A stretch of 35,297 nt of DNA. Source: JAQVOO01 sp964524755. Lineage in GTDB: Bacteria > Spirochaetota > Spirochaetia > Sphaerochaetales > Sphaerochaetaceae. The stretch is from NCBI GenBank assembly GCA_964524755.1, contig CAZGDR010000017.1:1-35297 (forward strand), in the 5' to 3' direction. The first letter of the stretch is position 1; every line of letters starts with the position of its first letter. Below the pieces are notes generated by a model. The model did not search any database, was not told where the DNA came from, and worked only from the letters and a program-made list of their open reading frames with translations. Shown piece by piece: positions 15,918-23,981 of this stretch. A program made the position numbers and the translations under genes.

Positions 15918-15946
15918 TTGCTTCACCTTCCTGATGCTGGTATAGT
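15918..15946 (+). promoter_or_regulatory. Promoter of the pdxA-natAB block
   Basis: TTGCTT (15918-15923), 17-nt spacer, TATAGT (15941-15946). AAGGAG (15957-15962) follows, so the leader would be under 25 nt. Confidence 0.55.
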
Positions 15947-15969
15947 TGGCCCATCAAGGAGTAACTAGG

Positions 15970-16992
15970 ATGAAGAGCAAACCAGTACTTGCCGTTCCTA
16001 TGGGAGATCCTGCGGGAATTGGACCCGAGATTGTATTGAAGACCCTCTCCCATGGTGTTCATGTCGGATCAGCATATGTCATTGTGATTGGAGACCGGTA
16101 TTTGTTTGAAAAAACAGCTGCCGATTGTGCACTTGGTAACCCCTTTGACACTGTCGTCACTTCAGATGCTGAATGCCGTGAAGCTCTTGCTCAGAACGTT
16201 ACCACGATATTATACCATGTCCCACTTGTGGACCTCGCTCAATTCTCCTACGGCGTGATACAGGGAATGTGTGGTCGAGCTGCTTATGATTCGATTGCGC
16301 TGGCTGTCCGTTTAACGCAAGCAGGGATGGCTACAGCAGTAGTGACACCTCCGCTACATAAAGAATCTTTACGAGCTGCAGGAGTTAACTTTATCGGGCA
16401 TACCGAAATTCTAGGAGCCTTAACCCATAGCCCCTATCCGGTGACTATGTTTGAAACCTTAGGGTTAAAAATATTCTTTATGACCAGACACCTGAGTTTA
16501 CGGCAGGCTTGTGATGCGGTAACGGAGGAACGAGTTCATAAATCAATTCAAATCTGTTATAAGCTCACCCAAAATAGTGCTTTTAATACCGACTTGCCAT
16601 TTGTGGTGGCGGCTCTTAATCCCCACGGTGGAGAGGGTGGATTATTTGGAGATGAGGAGCAGATGGCAATTATTCCGGCCATAGAACGTGCGCAGCAGGA
16701 AGGATTAGATGTAGTTGGCCCTGTCGGTGCGGATTCTGTCTTTCATATGGTAAAAGAGGGGAAGTATCGGGCGGTTTTATCGCTGTACCACGATCAAGGA
16801 CATATTGCAGCCAAGACGCTCGACTTTGAGCGGACTATCAGTGTGACTTGGGGATTGCCATTTCTCAGAACTTCGGTCGATCATGGAACCGCTTTTGATA
16901 TCGCCGGGAAGGGCATTGCCTCAGAAGTGAGTATGTCGGAGGCGATACTGGTTGCTGTTCGGTACTTAGCAGCCGCTAGTCAAACAGTATGA
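15970..16992 (+). CDS. pdxA: PdxA-family 4-phospho-hydroxyacid dehydrogenase
   Basis: Metal- and NAD-dependent dehydrogenase of the PdxA family, 340 residues. Motifs: GDPAGIGPEI near the N-terminus, FIGHTE, AALNPHGGEGG and HDQGHIAAK near residue 275, then LPFLRTSVDHGTAFDIAGKG. The HDQGHI and FDIAGKG wording is closer to the PdxA2 branch (D-threonate/D-erythronate 4-phosphate dehydrogenases) than to E. coli PdxA, which makes the pyridoxal phosphate precursor. No pdxJ or DUF1537 kinase is nearby, so both roles remain open. I start at ATG 15970 with AAGGAG 7 nt upstream; the in-frame TTG 15946 lies inside the promoter. The 3' end overlaps natA by 4 nt. Confidence 0.85.
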   Translation: MKSKPVLAVPMGDPAGIGPEIVLKTLSHGVHVGSAYVIVIGDRYLFEKTAADCALGNPFDTVVTSDAECREALAQNVTTILYHVPLVDLAQFSYGVIQGMCGRAAYDSIALAVRLTQAGMATAVVTPPLHKESLRAAGVNFIGHTEILGALTHSPYPVTMFETLGLKIFFMTRHLSLRQACDAVTEERVHKSIQICYKLTQNSAFNTDLPFVVAALNPHGGEGGLFGDEEQMAIIPAIERAQQEGLDVVGPVGADSVFHMVKEGKYRAVLSLYHDQGHIAAKTLDFERTISVTWGLPFLRTSVDHGTAFDIAGKGIASEVSMSEAILVAVRYLAAASQTV

Positions 16993-17723
16993 TTGTGGTC
17001 GAGAATCTATCAAAAAGTTTTACCTCACGTAAAGTGGTAACTCCTGTGTTAGATTCGATCTCTTTTACGGCCCACGATGGAGAAGTGTTTGGTTTGCTGG
17101 GCCCTAATGGAGCTGGTAAGACAACAGCCCTACGGACGATTGCAACATTATTAAAACCGGATAGCGGCTCGGTCACTGTTGATACTTTTGATAGTCAGCG
17201 TGATAGCCGTGCCGTCAGGGATGGGATGGGCTTTCTCACGAGTGAGATGAAATTGACGGGGCATCTCAGTGGACGAGAAATGCTTCAATTCTTTGGAGCT
17301 CTCAACCATATGGGTAAAGTAACCATTGCTAACAGAATAGAAGAACTGTCGCAATCTTTTGCGATGGGATCATACCTCGATGTCCCACTTGCCAAACTCT
17401 CCTCGGGGATGAAGCAAAAGATATCAATTGCTGTCAGCCTCATTCATGAACCACAGAATATCGTCTTTGATGAACCCACCAGTAATCTCGATGTATTAGC
17501 CGTAAAGGTGGTGAGCGACTTTATTCGTGAATCTAAAGCGGCCGGTAAGTGTGTAGTGTTATCTACCCATATACTCAGCGATGCTCAGCGGTTGTGTGAC
17601 CGCATTGCTATTCTACATCGGGGAAAGATTCTCTGTGAAGGGCCTCTCACCACACTTTTAGACGACTCGGGAGCGAAAGATCTTGAGGACCTTTTTTTCA
17701 AGTTGATCAGTGAGGGATACTAA
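16989..17723 (+). CDS. ABC transporter ATPase (NatA-like)
   Basis: ATPase subunit of an ABC-2 exporter, 244 residues. Walker A GPNGAGKTT, signature LSSGMKQKISIAVSL, Walker B NIVFDEPTSNLD, H-loop LSTHIL. The companion permease has the NatB layout. In Bacillus, NatAB exports Na+; in spirochaetes the substrate of such pairs is not established. It overlaps pdxA (ATGA), and the permease starts 1 nt after its stop. Confidence 0.87.
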   Translation: MIVVENLSKSFTSRKVVTPVLDSISFTAHDGEVFGLLGPNGAGKTTALRTIATLLKPDSGSVTVDTFDSQRDSRAVRDGMGFLTSEMKLTGHLSGREMLQFFGALNHMGKVTIANRIEELSQSFAMGSYLDVPLAKLSSGMKQKISIAVSLIHEPQNIVFDEPTSNLDVLAVKVVSDFIRESKAAGKCVVLSTHILSDAQRLCDRIAILHRGKILCEGPLTTLLDDSGAKDLEDLFFKLISEGY

Positions 17724-17724
17724 T

Positions 17725-18879
17725 ATGGGTCAGGATGTCCTTATCATATTTCGCAAAGAACTAAAAAACTTCTTCAAGGATCGCCGAACTATAATTTCTA
17801 CTTTTCTGTTACCTGCGATTCTTCTCCCCATCCTTTTTATTGGGATGGGGACCGTCCTCCATATGGTAGAGACCAAGGCCCAGACAACCCTATTCAAACT
17901 GGCCATTCAAGGTAATCCTGATCCTCGATTAACCAAGTTGATAGCCACAAAACTCTCGTTTGAAGTGGTTGAGCGTCAAGAAGCAGAGATCAGTCTTATA
18001 TTCCCTTCAAATTATGTTCCACGCAGTCGAGCGCGGGTAATCGTTGAGTACGATTCTAGTAGTAATAAAATCGATTATGCTGTGCAACGGCTCGAAAGTG
18101 CTTTAAAGGAGTATGATGCTCTCCTTGCCCAACAAACATTATCTTTGTATGGGTTAACCCCACAAGAGTTACAAACTCTTGATGTCCAACTGCTTGATAT
18201 GGCCTCTTCGGCCGTCCAAAGTGGTGGAGCTGAATTAGCTCTTTTGGTTCCCTATTTTTTGATTATCTTCCTTTTTTCCGGCTCAATGAATGCCGGTCTA
18301 GATACAACTAGTGGTGAAAAAGAGCGGGGGAGTCTCGCCGTCTTATTGGTAAACCAAGTTTCACGCACGGCAATTGCCTGGGGTAAAATATTGTACGTAT
18401 CGGTAATTGCGCTCTGTTCTGCTGCTGCCACCTTTTTGGGCTTACTTGTAACCTTGCTGATTCCAGTCGGGGGAAGCACTCTTATGGGGGCTTCTGATTC
18501 AGCCTATGTGATGCAGGGGTCGAGCTTAGTAGCGTTAATATTTTTACTGGCTACTACAGCTCTTTTTGCGGCAGCGATAGTAACGGTTGTGGGGTGTTTT
18601 GCTAAAACCTTAAAAGAGGGGAGTAGTTATGTCATTCCCCTGTACATGGTGGTCATATTAGCGGGAGTTACTACGATTTATATGGATCCTAGTGAAGCGA
18701 TAGGTATCTATCTTATCCCCCTGATTAATACTATCTTTGTAATGAAAGAGAGTTTTATGGGGATGATTAACCCCATGCATTTTGTGCTCACAATTTTTAG
18801 TAATCTCTGCTTTGCTTCTCTTGGCTCGCTCTTGGTAGCCAAGTTATTTAATTCAGAACGGATCATGCAGACCGTATAA
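17725..18879 (+). CDS. ABC-2 type permease (NatB-like)
   Basis: Membrane subunit, 384 residues. An N-terminal RKELKNFFKDRRT is followed by the first helix (ISTFLLPAILLPILFIG), then a roughly 130-residue extracytoplasmic domain. Five more hydrophobic helices follow, from about residue 170 on, including FLIIFLFSGSMNAGLDTTSGEKERGS, the conserved cytoplasmic EKERG loop of NatB/YhaP-type exporters. I start at ATG 17725, with GAGGG upstream, in preference to the GTG at 17710 that lies inside natA. The lipoprotein gene follows after 17 nt. Confidence 0.87.
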   Translation: MGQDVLIIFRKELKNFFKDRRTIISTFLLPAILLPILFIGMGTVLHMVETKAQTTLFKLAIQGNPDPRLTKLIATKLSFEVVERQEAEISLIFPSNYVPRSRARVIVEYDSSSNKIDYAVQRLESALKEYDALLAQQTLSLYGLTPQELQTLDVQLLDMASSAVQSGGAELALLVPYFLIIFLFSGSMNAGLDTTSGEKERGSLAVLLVNQVSRTAIAWGKILYVSVIALCSAAATFLGLLVTLLIPVGGSTLMGASDSAYVMQGSSLVALIFLLATTALFAAAIVTVVGCFAKTLKEGSSYVIPLYMVVILAGVTTIYMDPSEAIGIYLIPLINTIFVMKESFMGMINPMHFVLTIFSNLCFASLGSLLVAKLFNSERIMQTV

Positions 18880-18896
18880 ATAGGGAGGACCTATAT

Positions 18897-19910
18897 ATGA
18901 CTGTAAGGGGTAGATTTCCGGTGATGCTCACGCTTTTTATCCTTATTATGCTGACTAGTGGATGTGCCACTCAGGTTCGCGTACAACGGTTAATCCCCGC
19001 TACCTATTCCATGGCCGATTATCGGGAACTAGCTGTGCCTTCGGTAAAACCCTATCGTACCTTATTTAGTTTGGCTCCAAATCCTGTGGTAACTGATCTT
19101 AGTGGGACGGCACCGTGGAGAGTATATTCAGGGTATCAGAGTTTTTCTGAAAAGAATCTAGCTGGCTATGTTACCAATTTGTTAGTAAGTGAGTTGGAAG
19201 ATACCCATTATTTCACCCTGCTAAGGCCCCCTGAGGCCGACTCGCTTGGAAAACGCCTCGGCTTATCTTTTCAAGCTGTTTTAGAAGTAGAGATCGAGCG
19301 GATGGATATAGAAGAGTATATCTATGCTAGGAAAGTAGTACCTAACGACTCCACAGATACAACTGATACCCTGGCTTATTACCTGCAACAAAAGGTGGTG
19401 CTAGCTATTGGCTATACGGTCGTTGATGGAGAAACTGGGAAGAGTGTATATAATGACTCTTTCCAACAGCGTGAGGAACGTTCTTATCGCCTTGATACAG
19501 CTAAAGGGCCCGTACTTTATGCTCCAGATGTAACACCGTTACTCAGGGAAATGGGGGCTAAGATGGTTACCTCTATTGTAAACTCTCTTGCTCCACGGCA
19601 AGTCACCTCTTCCATCTCATTCATGTCCAACCGCCCTAAAATAAAACATATTGAATCAGCCTACAAAGCAGCCGAAAATGGGCAGTTAGAGTCTGCGTAT
19701 GGTCAATTTTTTCAAGAGTGGGAAGTTTCTCGACACCTCCCTTCCGGTTATAATGGAGCCCTTCTGCTCGAAGCTTTGCAGCGTCGGGATGAAGCCATTG
19801 CCCTCATGCAGAGAGTTTGGCAATCGAGTGGTTCGACCAAAGCTAAGCGACAACTGGATCGAATGCGTCGCTACGAAGCAGAGCAAGATCAAGCAGAATC
19901 ACAGTTTTGA
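18897..19910 (+). CDS. Large lipoprotein with possible TPR-like C-terminus
   Basis: The 337-residue protein begins with a signal peptide ending in the lipobox LTSGC (Cys at about residue 23) and so should be an acylated envelope protein. The middle part, a roughly 200-residue alpha/beta region, has no motif I can name; phrases such as KVVLAIGYTVVDGETGKSVY resemble CsgG-like secreted lipoprotein domains, but this is weak. The last 90 residues (HIESAYKAAENGQLESAYGQF, GYNGALLLEALQRRDEAIAL) look like two tetratricopeptide-type helical hairpins. GGAGG lies 8 nt before the ATG. Its place after natAB suggests an envelope partner of that exporter; this is inference. Confidence 0.78.
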   Translation: MTVRGRFPVMLTLFILIMLTSGCATQVRVQRLIPATYSMADYRELAVPSVKPYRTLFSLAPNPVVTDLSGTAPWRVYSGYQSFSEKNLAGYVTNLLVSELEDTHYFTLLRPPEADSLGKRLGLSFQAVLEVEIERMDIEEYIYARKVVPNDSTDTTDTLAYYLQQKVVLAIGYTVVDGETGKSVYNDSFQQREERSYRLDTAKGPVLYAPDVTPLLREMGAKMVTSIVNSLAPRQVTSSISFMSNRPKIKHIESAYKAAENGQLESAYGQFFQEWEVSRHLPSGYNGALLLEALQRRDEAIALMQRVWQSSGSTKAKRQLDRMRRYEAEQDQAESQF

Positions 19911-19922
19911 TAAGGAGTACCT

Positions 19923-20456
19923 ATGGAACGAACACCTCTTCTCATTATTTATACTGGCAATGGTAAAGGTAAGACAACCGCTGCAATGGGGCTTGTGTTC
20001 AGAGCCTTAGGGCATACTGCTCAGTGTGCAGTGCTACAGTTTATCAAACCTGAAAAATTGGTCACCGGTGAGAAGATAGTAGCCCAGAAACTTGGCGTAC
20101 TATGGGAGAATTATGGTGAAGGATTTCTTTGGAGGGTGAGTGATGAAGAGCTCTCCCGTCAAGCTTGCCAACAAGGCTGGCAGCGGGCAAAAGAGCTTAT
20201 TATCCAACAAAAACATGCTATGATCGTGCTCGATGAATTCACTTATCCAATTGAACAAGGGTATATCTCTCTTACTGAAGTAGTTGATTTCTTTGCCACC
20301 TACAAGAGAGGAAAGCAGACACCACATGTTGTTATTACCGGTCGTAACGCCGCTCAACCTTTGATTGAAGTTGCCGATATGGTGCATGAGATTGTTGAAG
20401 TTAAACATCCTTGGCGCCTTGCTAAAGTCAAAGCACAGCCGATGATTGAATATTGA
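19923..20456 (+). CDS. cobO: Cob(I)yrinic acid a,c-diamide adenosyltransferase
   Basis: Adds the 5'-deoxyadenosyl group of ATP to cobalamin precursors or salvaged cobalamin (BtuR/CobO/CobA family). The 177-residue protein starts ERTPLLIIYTGNGKGKTTAAMGL, giving the family P-loop GNGKGKTT, and has the conserved Walker-B-like VLDEFTYPIEQGYI. It is slightly shorter than E. coli BtuR (196). AAGGAG lies 5-6 nt upstream of the start. No cobalamin synthesis genes or B12 riboswitch are near, so a salvage role is likely. Confidence 0.9.
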   Translation: MERTPLLIIYTGNGKGKTTAAMGLVFRALGHTAQCAVLQFIKPEKLVTGEKIVAQKLGVLWENYGEGFLWRVSDEELSRQACQQGWQRAKELIIQQKHAMIVLDEFTYPIEQGYISLTEVVDFFATYKRGKQTPHVVITGRNAAQPLIEVADMVHEIVEVKHPWRLAKVKAQPMIEY

Positions 20457-20539
20457 CAATTGCCTAAAAAGTATAATCGGGTTATTTATTCTGTACCAAA
20501 TGATGAAAACAGGATATAATCCAATCACGAGGATAGTCT

Positions 20540-21190
20540 ATGGGTTTTATTGAGTGCCATTCACATCTACTCCCCTTTGTTGATGATGGGGTGCGTTCTA
20601 AAGATGATGCACTGCGTGTTCTTGACGCTTATGTAGGGGCTGGTTTTGATCGTATCGTTGTGACCCCCCATCTCTACAATCCCTCGGTAGCTACGCGCAC
20701 ACAGAATATTAGAACAATGTTTACATGGGCTCAGGCAGAGGCCGAGCAAAGGGGAATAGAACTTTTCCTGGGTAGTGAAACCTACATCGGAGGGATTGCT
20801 GACCCGCAAGTTTTACCATTCCTCGACAACTTTGTTCTCCTCGAAGTAGATACAGTGGTTGAACCGTTATTTTTGCTGCATCATGCCTATGCTTTGCGAA
20901 AGCGGGGATTATCGGTCATACTTGCCCATATTGAACGCTACCGATGGTTTAATGCGAAATCGACAGTTGCTACTAAGTTACGTGAGATAGGAGTCTATTT
21001 TCAATGTAATGTAGAGGGGATAGAACAGGGCCATGCCGATCAACTTCTAGAGAGGGGATTGGTAGATATTATCGCTGGAGATAATCATGGAGATGCGCAA
21101 TTGCCCGACCGTTTGGCTACAATGTTTAATGCTCACCCCGCTATAGTGCAGAGAATGGAAAATATATTTGAAATACGTGAGAAAAATTAA
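20540..21190 (+). CDS. PHP-type tyrosine-protein phosphatase (CpsB/CapC family)
   Basis: Metal-dependent PHP-domain phosphatase of the CpsB/YwqE family, which dephosphorylates BY-kinases in capsule synthesis. The 216-residue protein has the motif ECHSHLLPFVDDG at the N-terminus, TPHLYNP, GSETYIGG, an AHIERY and a terminal AGDNHGD metal site. No capsule genes or BY-kinase are adjacent, so the partner is unknown. A TATAAT at 20515-20520 precedes it by about 20 nt but lacks a good -35. The RloA-like gene starts 13 nt after its stop. Confidence 0.85.
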   Translation: MGFIECHSHLLPFVDDGVRSKDDALRVLDAYVGAGFDRIVVTPHLYNPSVATRTQNIRTMFTWAQAEAEQRGIELFLGSETYIGGIADPQVLPFLDNFVLLEVDTVVEPLFLLHHAYALRKRGLSVILAHIERYRWFNAKSTVATKLREIGVYFQCNVEGIEQGHADQLLERGLVDIIAGDNHGDAQLPDRLATMFNAHPAIVQRMENIFEIREKN

Positions 21191-21203
21191 GAGGAGGATG
21201 TGT

Positions 21204-22439
21204 ATGCTGCTGGATATGACAATTTCTAATTTTCGTTCAGTACAAAATCCACAAACTATATCATTTGAAGCTATTCGAGATAATAGACTTGATGCTTCAA
21301 AAGTTGTAGAAATTACCGAAAGACTGAAAGTTATCAAATCTTTAGCTATTATTGGTCCAAATGGGGCAGGTAAGAGTACATTTGTGCGTGCTTTAGAGGC
21401 TCTCAGAGCCATTCTTATGGCTGATGAAGAGATGGAAAATCCGTTGCAATTATTAGTTGGAACTGCTTTTGCCTATTCCTCTGTGAAGGGTGGACCGGCA
21501 GAAATGATAGTTGAACTTGTCCTAGGAACGGATGAAGAATCGGGTCAGGCTATACGGGGTAAATACACCTTTGTCGCTGACCGAGAAAAGATTTATAAAG
21601 AATCATACCACGAGTATGTAGGGCGTTCTCGCAAACTCATGTTTGAACGTAAGCTTAAAGAAAGTGGAGGAGATGAGGTAACATACTCCTATCGCTGGGG
21701 GAAAATGTTTAGAGGCGACAAAAAACGTCTCATGCATAAAGTTTCTGCTAAACACTCGTATCTGGCTGCTGCAGCTAAGAAAGGGAGTTCCACACTAGAA
21801 CCGGTCTACAAGTGGTTCTCAGAGGAGCTTATGATTCTCCCCTTTGGACTTTCACCAGTGAGTGAAAAGACCATCGTGGAACAACTGAAAAAACATCCTA
21901 GTTGGAAAAAGCAGTTAATCGATTTCTTATGGAGTGTCGATATCACAGATATTCGTGATGTCCGTTTCAACGAGGATCGACTTATTTTCGTTCATACCAA
22001 TGTAAGCCAACATTATGCTTCATACTTTTCAACTGAATCATTGAGTTTGCGTCGGTTAACCTTAATTGCGGTAGCTCTATTTGAGAGCTTTACCGCTAAA
22101 CGGTGCCTCGTTATTGATGATTTTGGTATGTTACTTCATCCCTATGCTTTGGAGCATATCGTAGAAGTTTTTGAAGCGAGTAATAGTAAGTATAACTCGC
22201 AACTATTTGCAGTAGATTGTAATCCTGCACTATTAAAAGATGGGATATTACGCCGTGATGCAGTCTGGTTTGCACAGAAGAATACAGTTTCCGCTACTGA
22301 ATTCTTTAGTTTAGCAGATTTTAAATTCTCAAAAGCAAAACGAGATTTAACCAGTCAATTATATTTGAATGGGTCGTATGGTGCTTTACCTATTACCAGC
22401 GAGTATACATTCATTGACGAAGAGAAGGGGGAGCAGTGA
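21204..22439 (+). CDS. RloA/AbiLi-like AAA ATPase
   Basis: ATPase of the COG1106 kind (AAA_15/AAA_21), 411 residues. It starts with MTISNFRSVQNPQTISFEA, typical of RecF/SMC-like membrane-less ATPases of this group, then Walker A GPNGAGKST (residues 51-59). A middle part contains SYLAAAAKKGS (the usual position of the ABC-like insertion), LSLRRLTLIAVALFESF with a signature-like region, and Walker B CLVIDDFGMLLHP. Related proteins pair with RloB-domain proteins in Lactococcus AbiL and in RloAB loci, where they limit phage. GAGGAGG precedes ATG 21204 by 6 nt. The next gene, the RloB-like one, starts 1 nt after its stop. Confidence 0.8.
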   Translation: MLLDMTISNFRSVQNPQTISFEAIRDNRLDASKVVEITERLKVIKSLAIIGPNGAGKSTFVRALEALRAILMADEEMENPLQLLVGTAFAYSSVKGGPAEMIVELVLGTDEESGQAIRGKYTFVADREKIYKESYHEYVGRSRKLMFERKLKESGGDEVTYSYRWGKMFRGDKKRLMHKVSAKHSYLAAAAKKGSSTLEPVYKWFSEELMILPFGLSPVSEKTIVEQLKKHPSWKKQLIDFLWSVDITDIRDVRFNEDRLIFVHTNVSQHYASYFSTESLSLRRLTLIAVALFESFTAKRCLVIDDFGMLLHPYALEHIVEVFEASNSKYNSQLFAVDCNPALLKDGILRRDAVWFAQKNTVSATEFFSLADFKFSKAKRDLTSQLYLNGSYGALPITSEYTFIDEEKGEQ

Positions 22440-22440
22440 A

Positions 22441-23085
22441 ATGAAACGTAAAAGAATAAATGAAAGTCCACGCAAGACATTACTCATTGTTACCGCCAGC
22501 GAAGCCGAGTCGTTCTATTTCTCGCAAATGCGCAAAGATTGTCGCTATACAAATATGACGGTTATTTGGGCGAGTGAAGCTGAAGATCTAGATGAATTAA
22601 TCCGATTTGCTGCAAGCCAACGGATTAAAGGGCGCTTTGATGTGACGTGGTGTGTATTTGGATTTGAAGATATGAAAGTCACCTCTGATCATGTACGACA
22701 CATAATGCCATATGCAAAAAAGAGAAAAGTCGAGTTAGCTTGGAATAATCCGGGCATTGGGTTGTGGTACTTGTTGCATCTGCAGAGTCCACGAATGCCC
22801 ATCTCCAGCAATATGCTCGTCGAGAGCACATTAAAGGGGATTTTGAACAACTTCTCGCTTGCTCCTGAATACTTGTTAGATGACGGTGATTCTTTACATC
22901 TGCGCTTGTTCCCAGCCAAGGCTGAGGCTGTGGTTAATGCAGGAAGTTATAATGTTATGGCGCAACAGCGGGGAGTCTCTTTACCGCCGGTTCAAATGAC
23001 TAAACTCATCAATGAAATCGGAGATGTGTGTGGTACTGCTGACATGTCTCACAACCAGAAGTTGATAGGGTTAAAAAATAGTTAA
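22441..23085 (+). CDS. RloB/AbiLii-like protein (Toprim-type fold, altered acidic residues)
   Basis: The 214-residue protein aligns by eye with RloB (PF13707). Three features support this: a beta strand and helix TLLIVTASEAESFYF in the place of IVCEGEKTE.YF, WCVFGFEDM in the place of WCVFDRDD, and NNPGIGLWYLLHL in the place of SNPCFELWLLLHF. Glu23 fits the Glu of the kTE motif, but the expected first Glu, the first Asp of DxD (Gly74 here) and the Glu of CFE (Gly107) are replaced. The protein may thus be catalytically weak or retuned. Start ATG 22441 with GGGGGAG 7 nt upstream; an upstream in-frame ATG at 22369 would overlap the ATPase. Translationally linked to its neighbours on both sides. 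Confidence 0.6.
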   Translation: MKRKRINESPRKTLLIVTASEAESFYFSQMRKDCRYTNMTVIWASEAEDLDELIRFAASQRIKGRFDVTWCVFGFEDMKVTSDHVRHIMPYAKKRKVELAWNNPGIGLWYLLHLQSPRMPISSNMLVESTLKGILNNFSLAPEYLLDDGDSLHLRLFPAKAEAVVNAGSYNVMAQQRGVSLPPVQMTKLINEIGDVCGTADMSHNQKLIGLKNS

Positions 23086-23972
23086 TGATGTTAAACCAAG
23101 GGTTCACCATTTTATTGTATATGTTTGCTTTTGCCACAGGGTGCATGACACTCGTGCTCTCTGTGGTTTTTCATATTCGTGAGAATTACGAGTGGACCAA
23201 GTTTTTCATTATTTTTCATGCTTCCTTACTTCTAGTCATCGTACTACAGGTCTTAAAGGTTTTTGTTGATGTCTTTTTGGGAGCTACAACGGCCAGTGTC
23301 ACAGGGATTGTGATTCAAAGTCTTTTGGCGGCTAATGTAAGTTTTCTCATCGTGTTTGTTCCCTATTTTACCACGTGGATCATAGCCCAGCCATGGCGTA
23401 ACCCCTATATTTTTATTTTCTTCTTTCTGGCCTCAGCCTATATGGCATTATCTGTTTTAGATATGATCTTTAAAGAAGTTTGGGCCTTTCAAACTGCTAT
23501 GATGCTTGTTTTTGTTGCCACTCTCTTCTTTTGTATTGGTGTTATTATAAAACATCTGAAGAATATCACTGAACCTGATGTGAGATTGGTGAGTAAAGCA
23601 ATTATCATCCTGTCTTTTATCATGATGCCCTTATTAGTGGTGAGCGTGATATTCACTGCGAGTCGCCATATCAGCTATCCGATCTACTTCATGGCTTTCT
23701 CAGTGATTATTTTAGTCTATCTGTTTACCTACTTTAAGCGCATGCCTCACGCCCCGAACCATGAGCTCACCTACGATCGGGTAACTAAATTTAATATATC
23801 TGAAAGGGAATATTCGGTAGTGAAGCTGATTAAAGCGGGGCGCACGAATAAAGAGATCGCTGCTGCGTTAGATATTTCGGTGAACACGGTGAATAATCAC
23901 ATTGCTAATATTTTCGCAAAAACACAGGTTCGTAGCAGAATAGATCTACTTAATACATTAAATGAGGAATAG
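23085..23972 (+). CDS. Membrane-bound LuxR-type regulator with seven TM segments
   Basis: The 295-residue protein has seven hydrophobic segments (about residues 5-30, 39-62, 70-95, 107-127, 134-156, 170-192, 196-216). A LuxR/FixJ-type HTH follows at about 232-292: the ISEREYSVVKLIKAGRTNKEIAAALDIS helix pair and the VNTVNNHIANIFAKTQVRSR recognition helix. It is a one-component membrane regulator that should sense through the membrane part and bind DNA directly. The ATG start overlaps the stop of the RloB-like gene (TAATG), with no good ribosome site, so translation is likely by coupling. The esterase starts 9 nt downstream. The signal and targets are unknown. Confidence 0.85.
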   Translation: MMLNQGFTILLYMFAFATGCMTLVLSVVFHIRENYEWTKFFIIFHASLLLVIVLQVLKVFVDVFLGATTASVTGIVIQSLLAANVSFLIVFVPYFTTWIIAQPWRNPYIFIFFFLASAYMALSVLDMIFKEVWAFQTAMMLVFVATLFFCIGVIIKHLKNITEPDVRLVSKAIIILSFIMMPLLVVSVIFTASRHISYPIYFMAFSVIILVYLFTYFKRMPHAPNHELTYDRVTKFNISEREYSVVKLIKAGRTNKEIAAALDISVNTVNNHIANIFAKTQVRSRIDLLNTLNEE

Positions 23973-23981
23973 GGGGATTTT

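Noticed and set aside
19800..19922. Cobalamin riboswitch ahead of cobO
   Set aside because: Only 12 nt separate the lipoprotein gene from cobO; no B12 box or conserved fold is present.
20453..20477. TTGACA followed by TATAAT after the cobO gene
   Set aside because: Spacer is only 13 nt, too short for sigma70; the second TATAAT (20515-20520) lacks a good -35, so no promoter is claimed before the PHP phosphatase gene.
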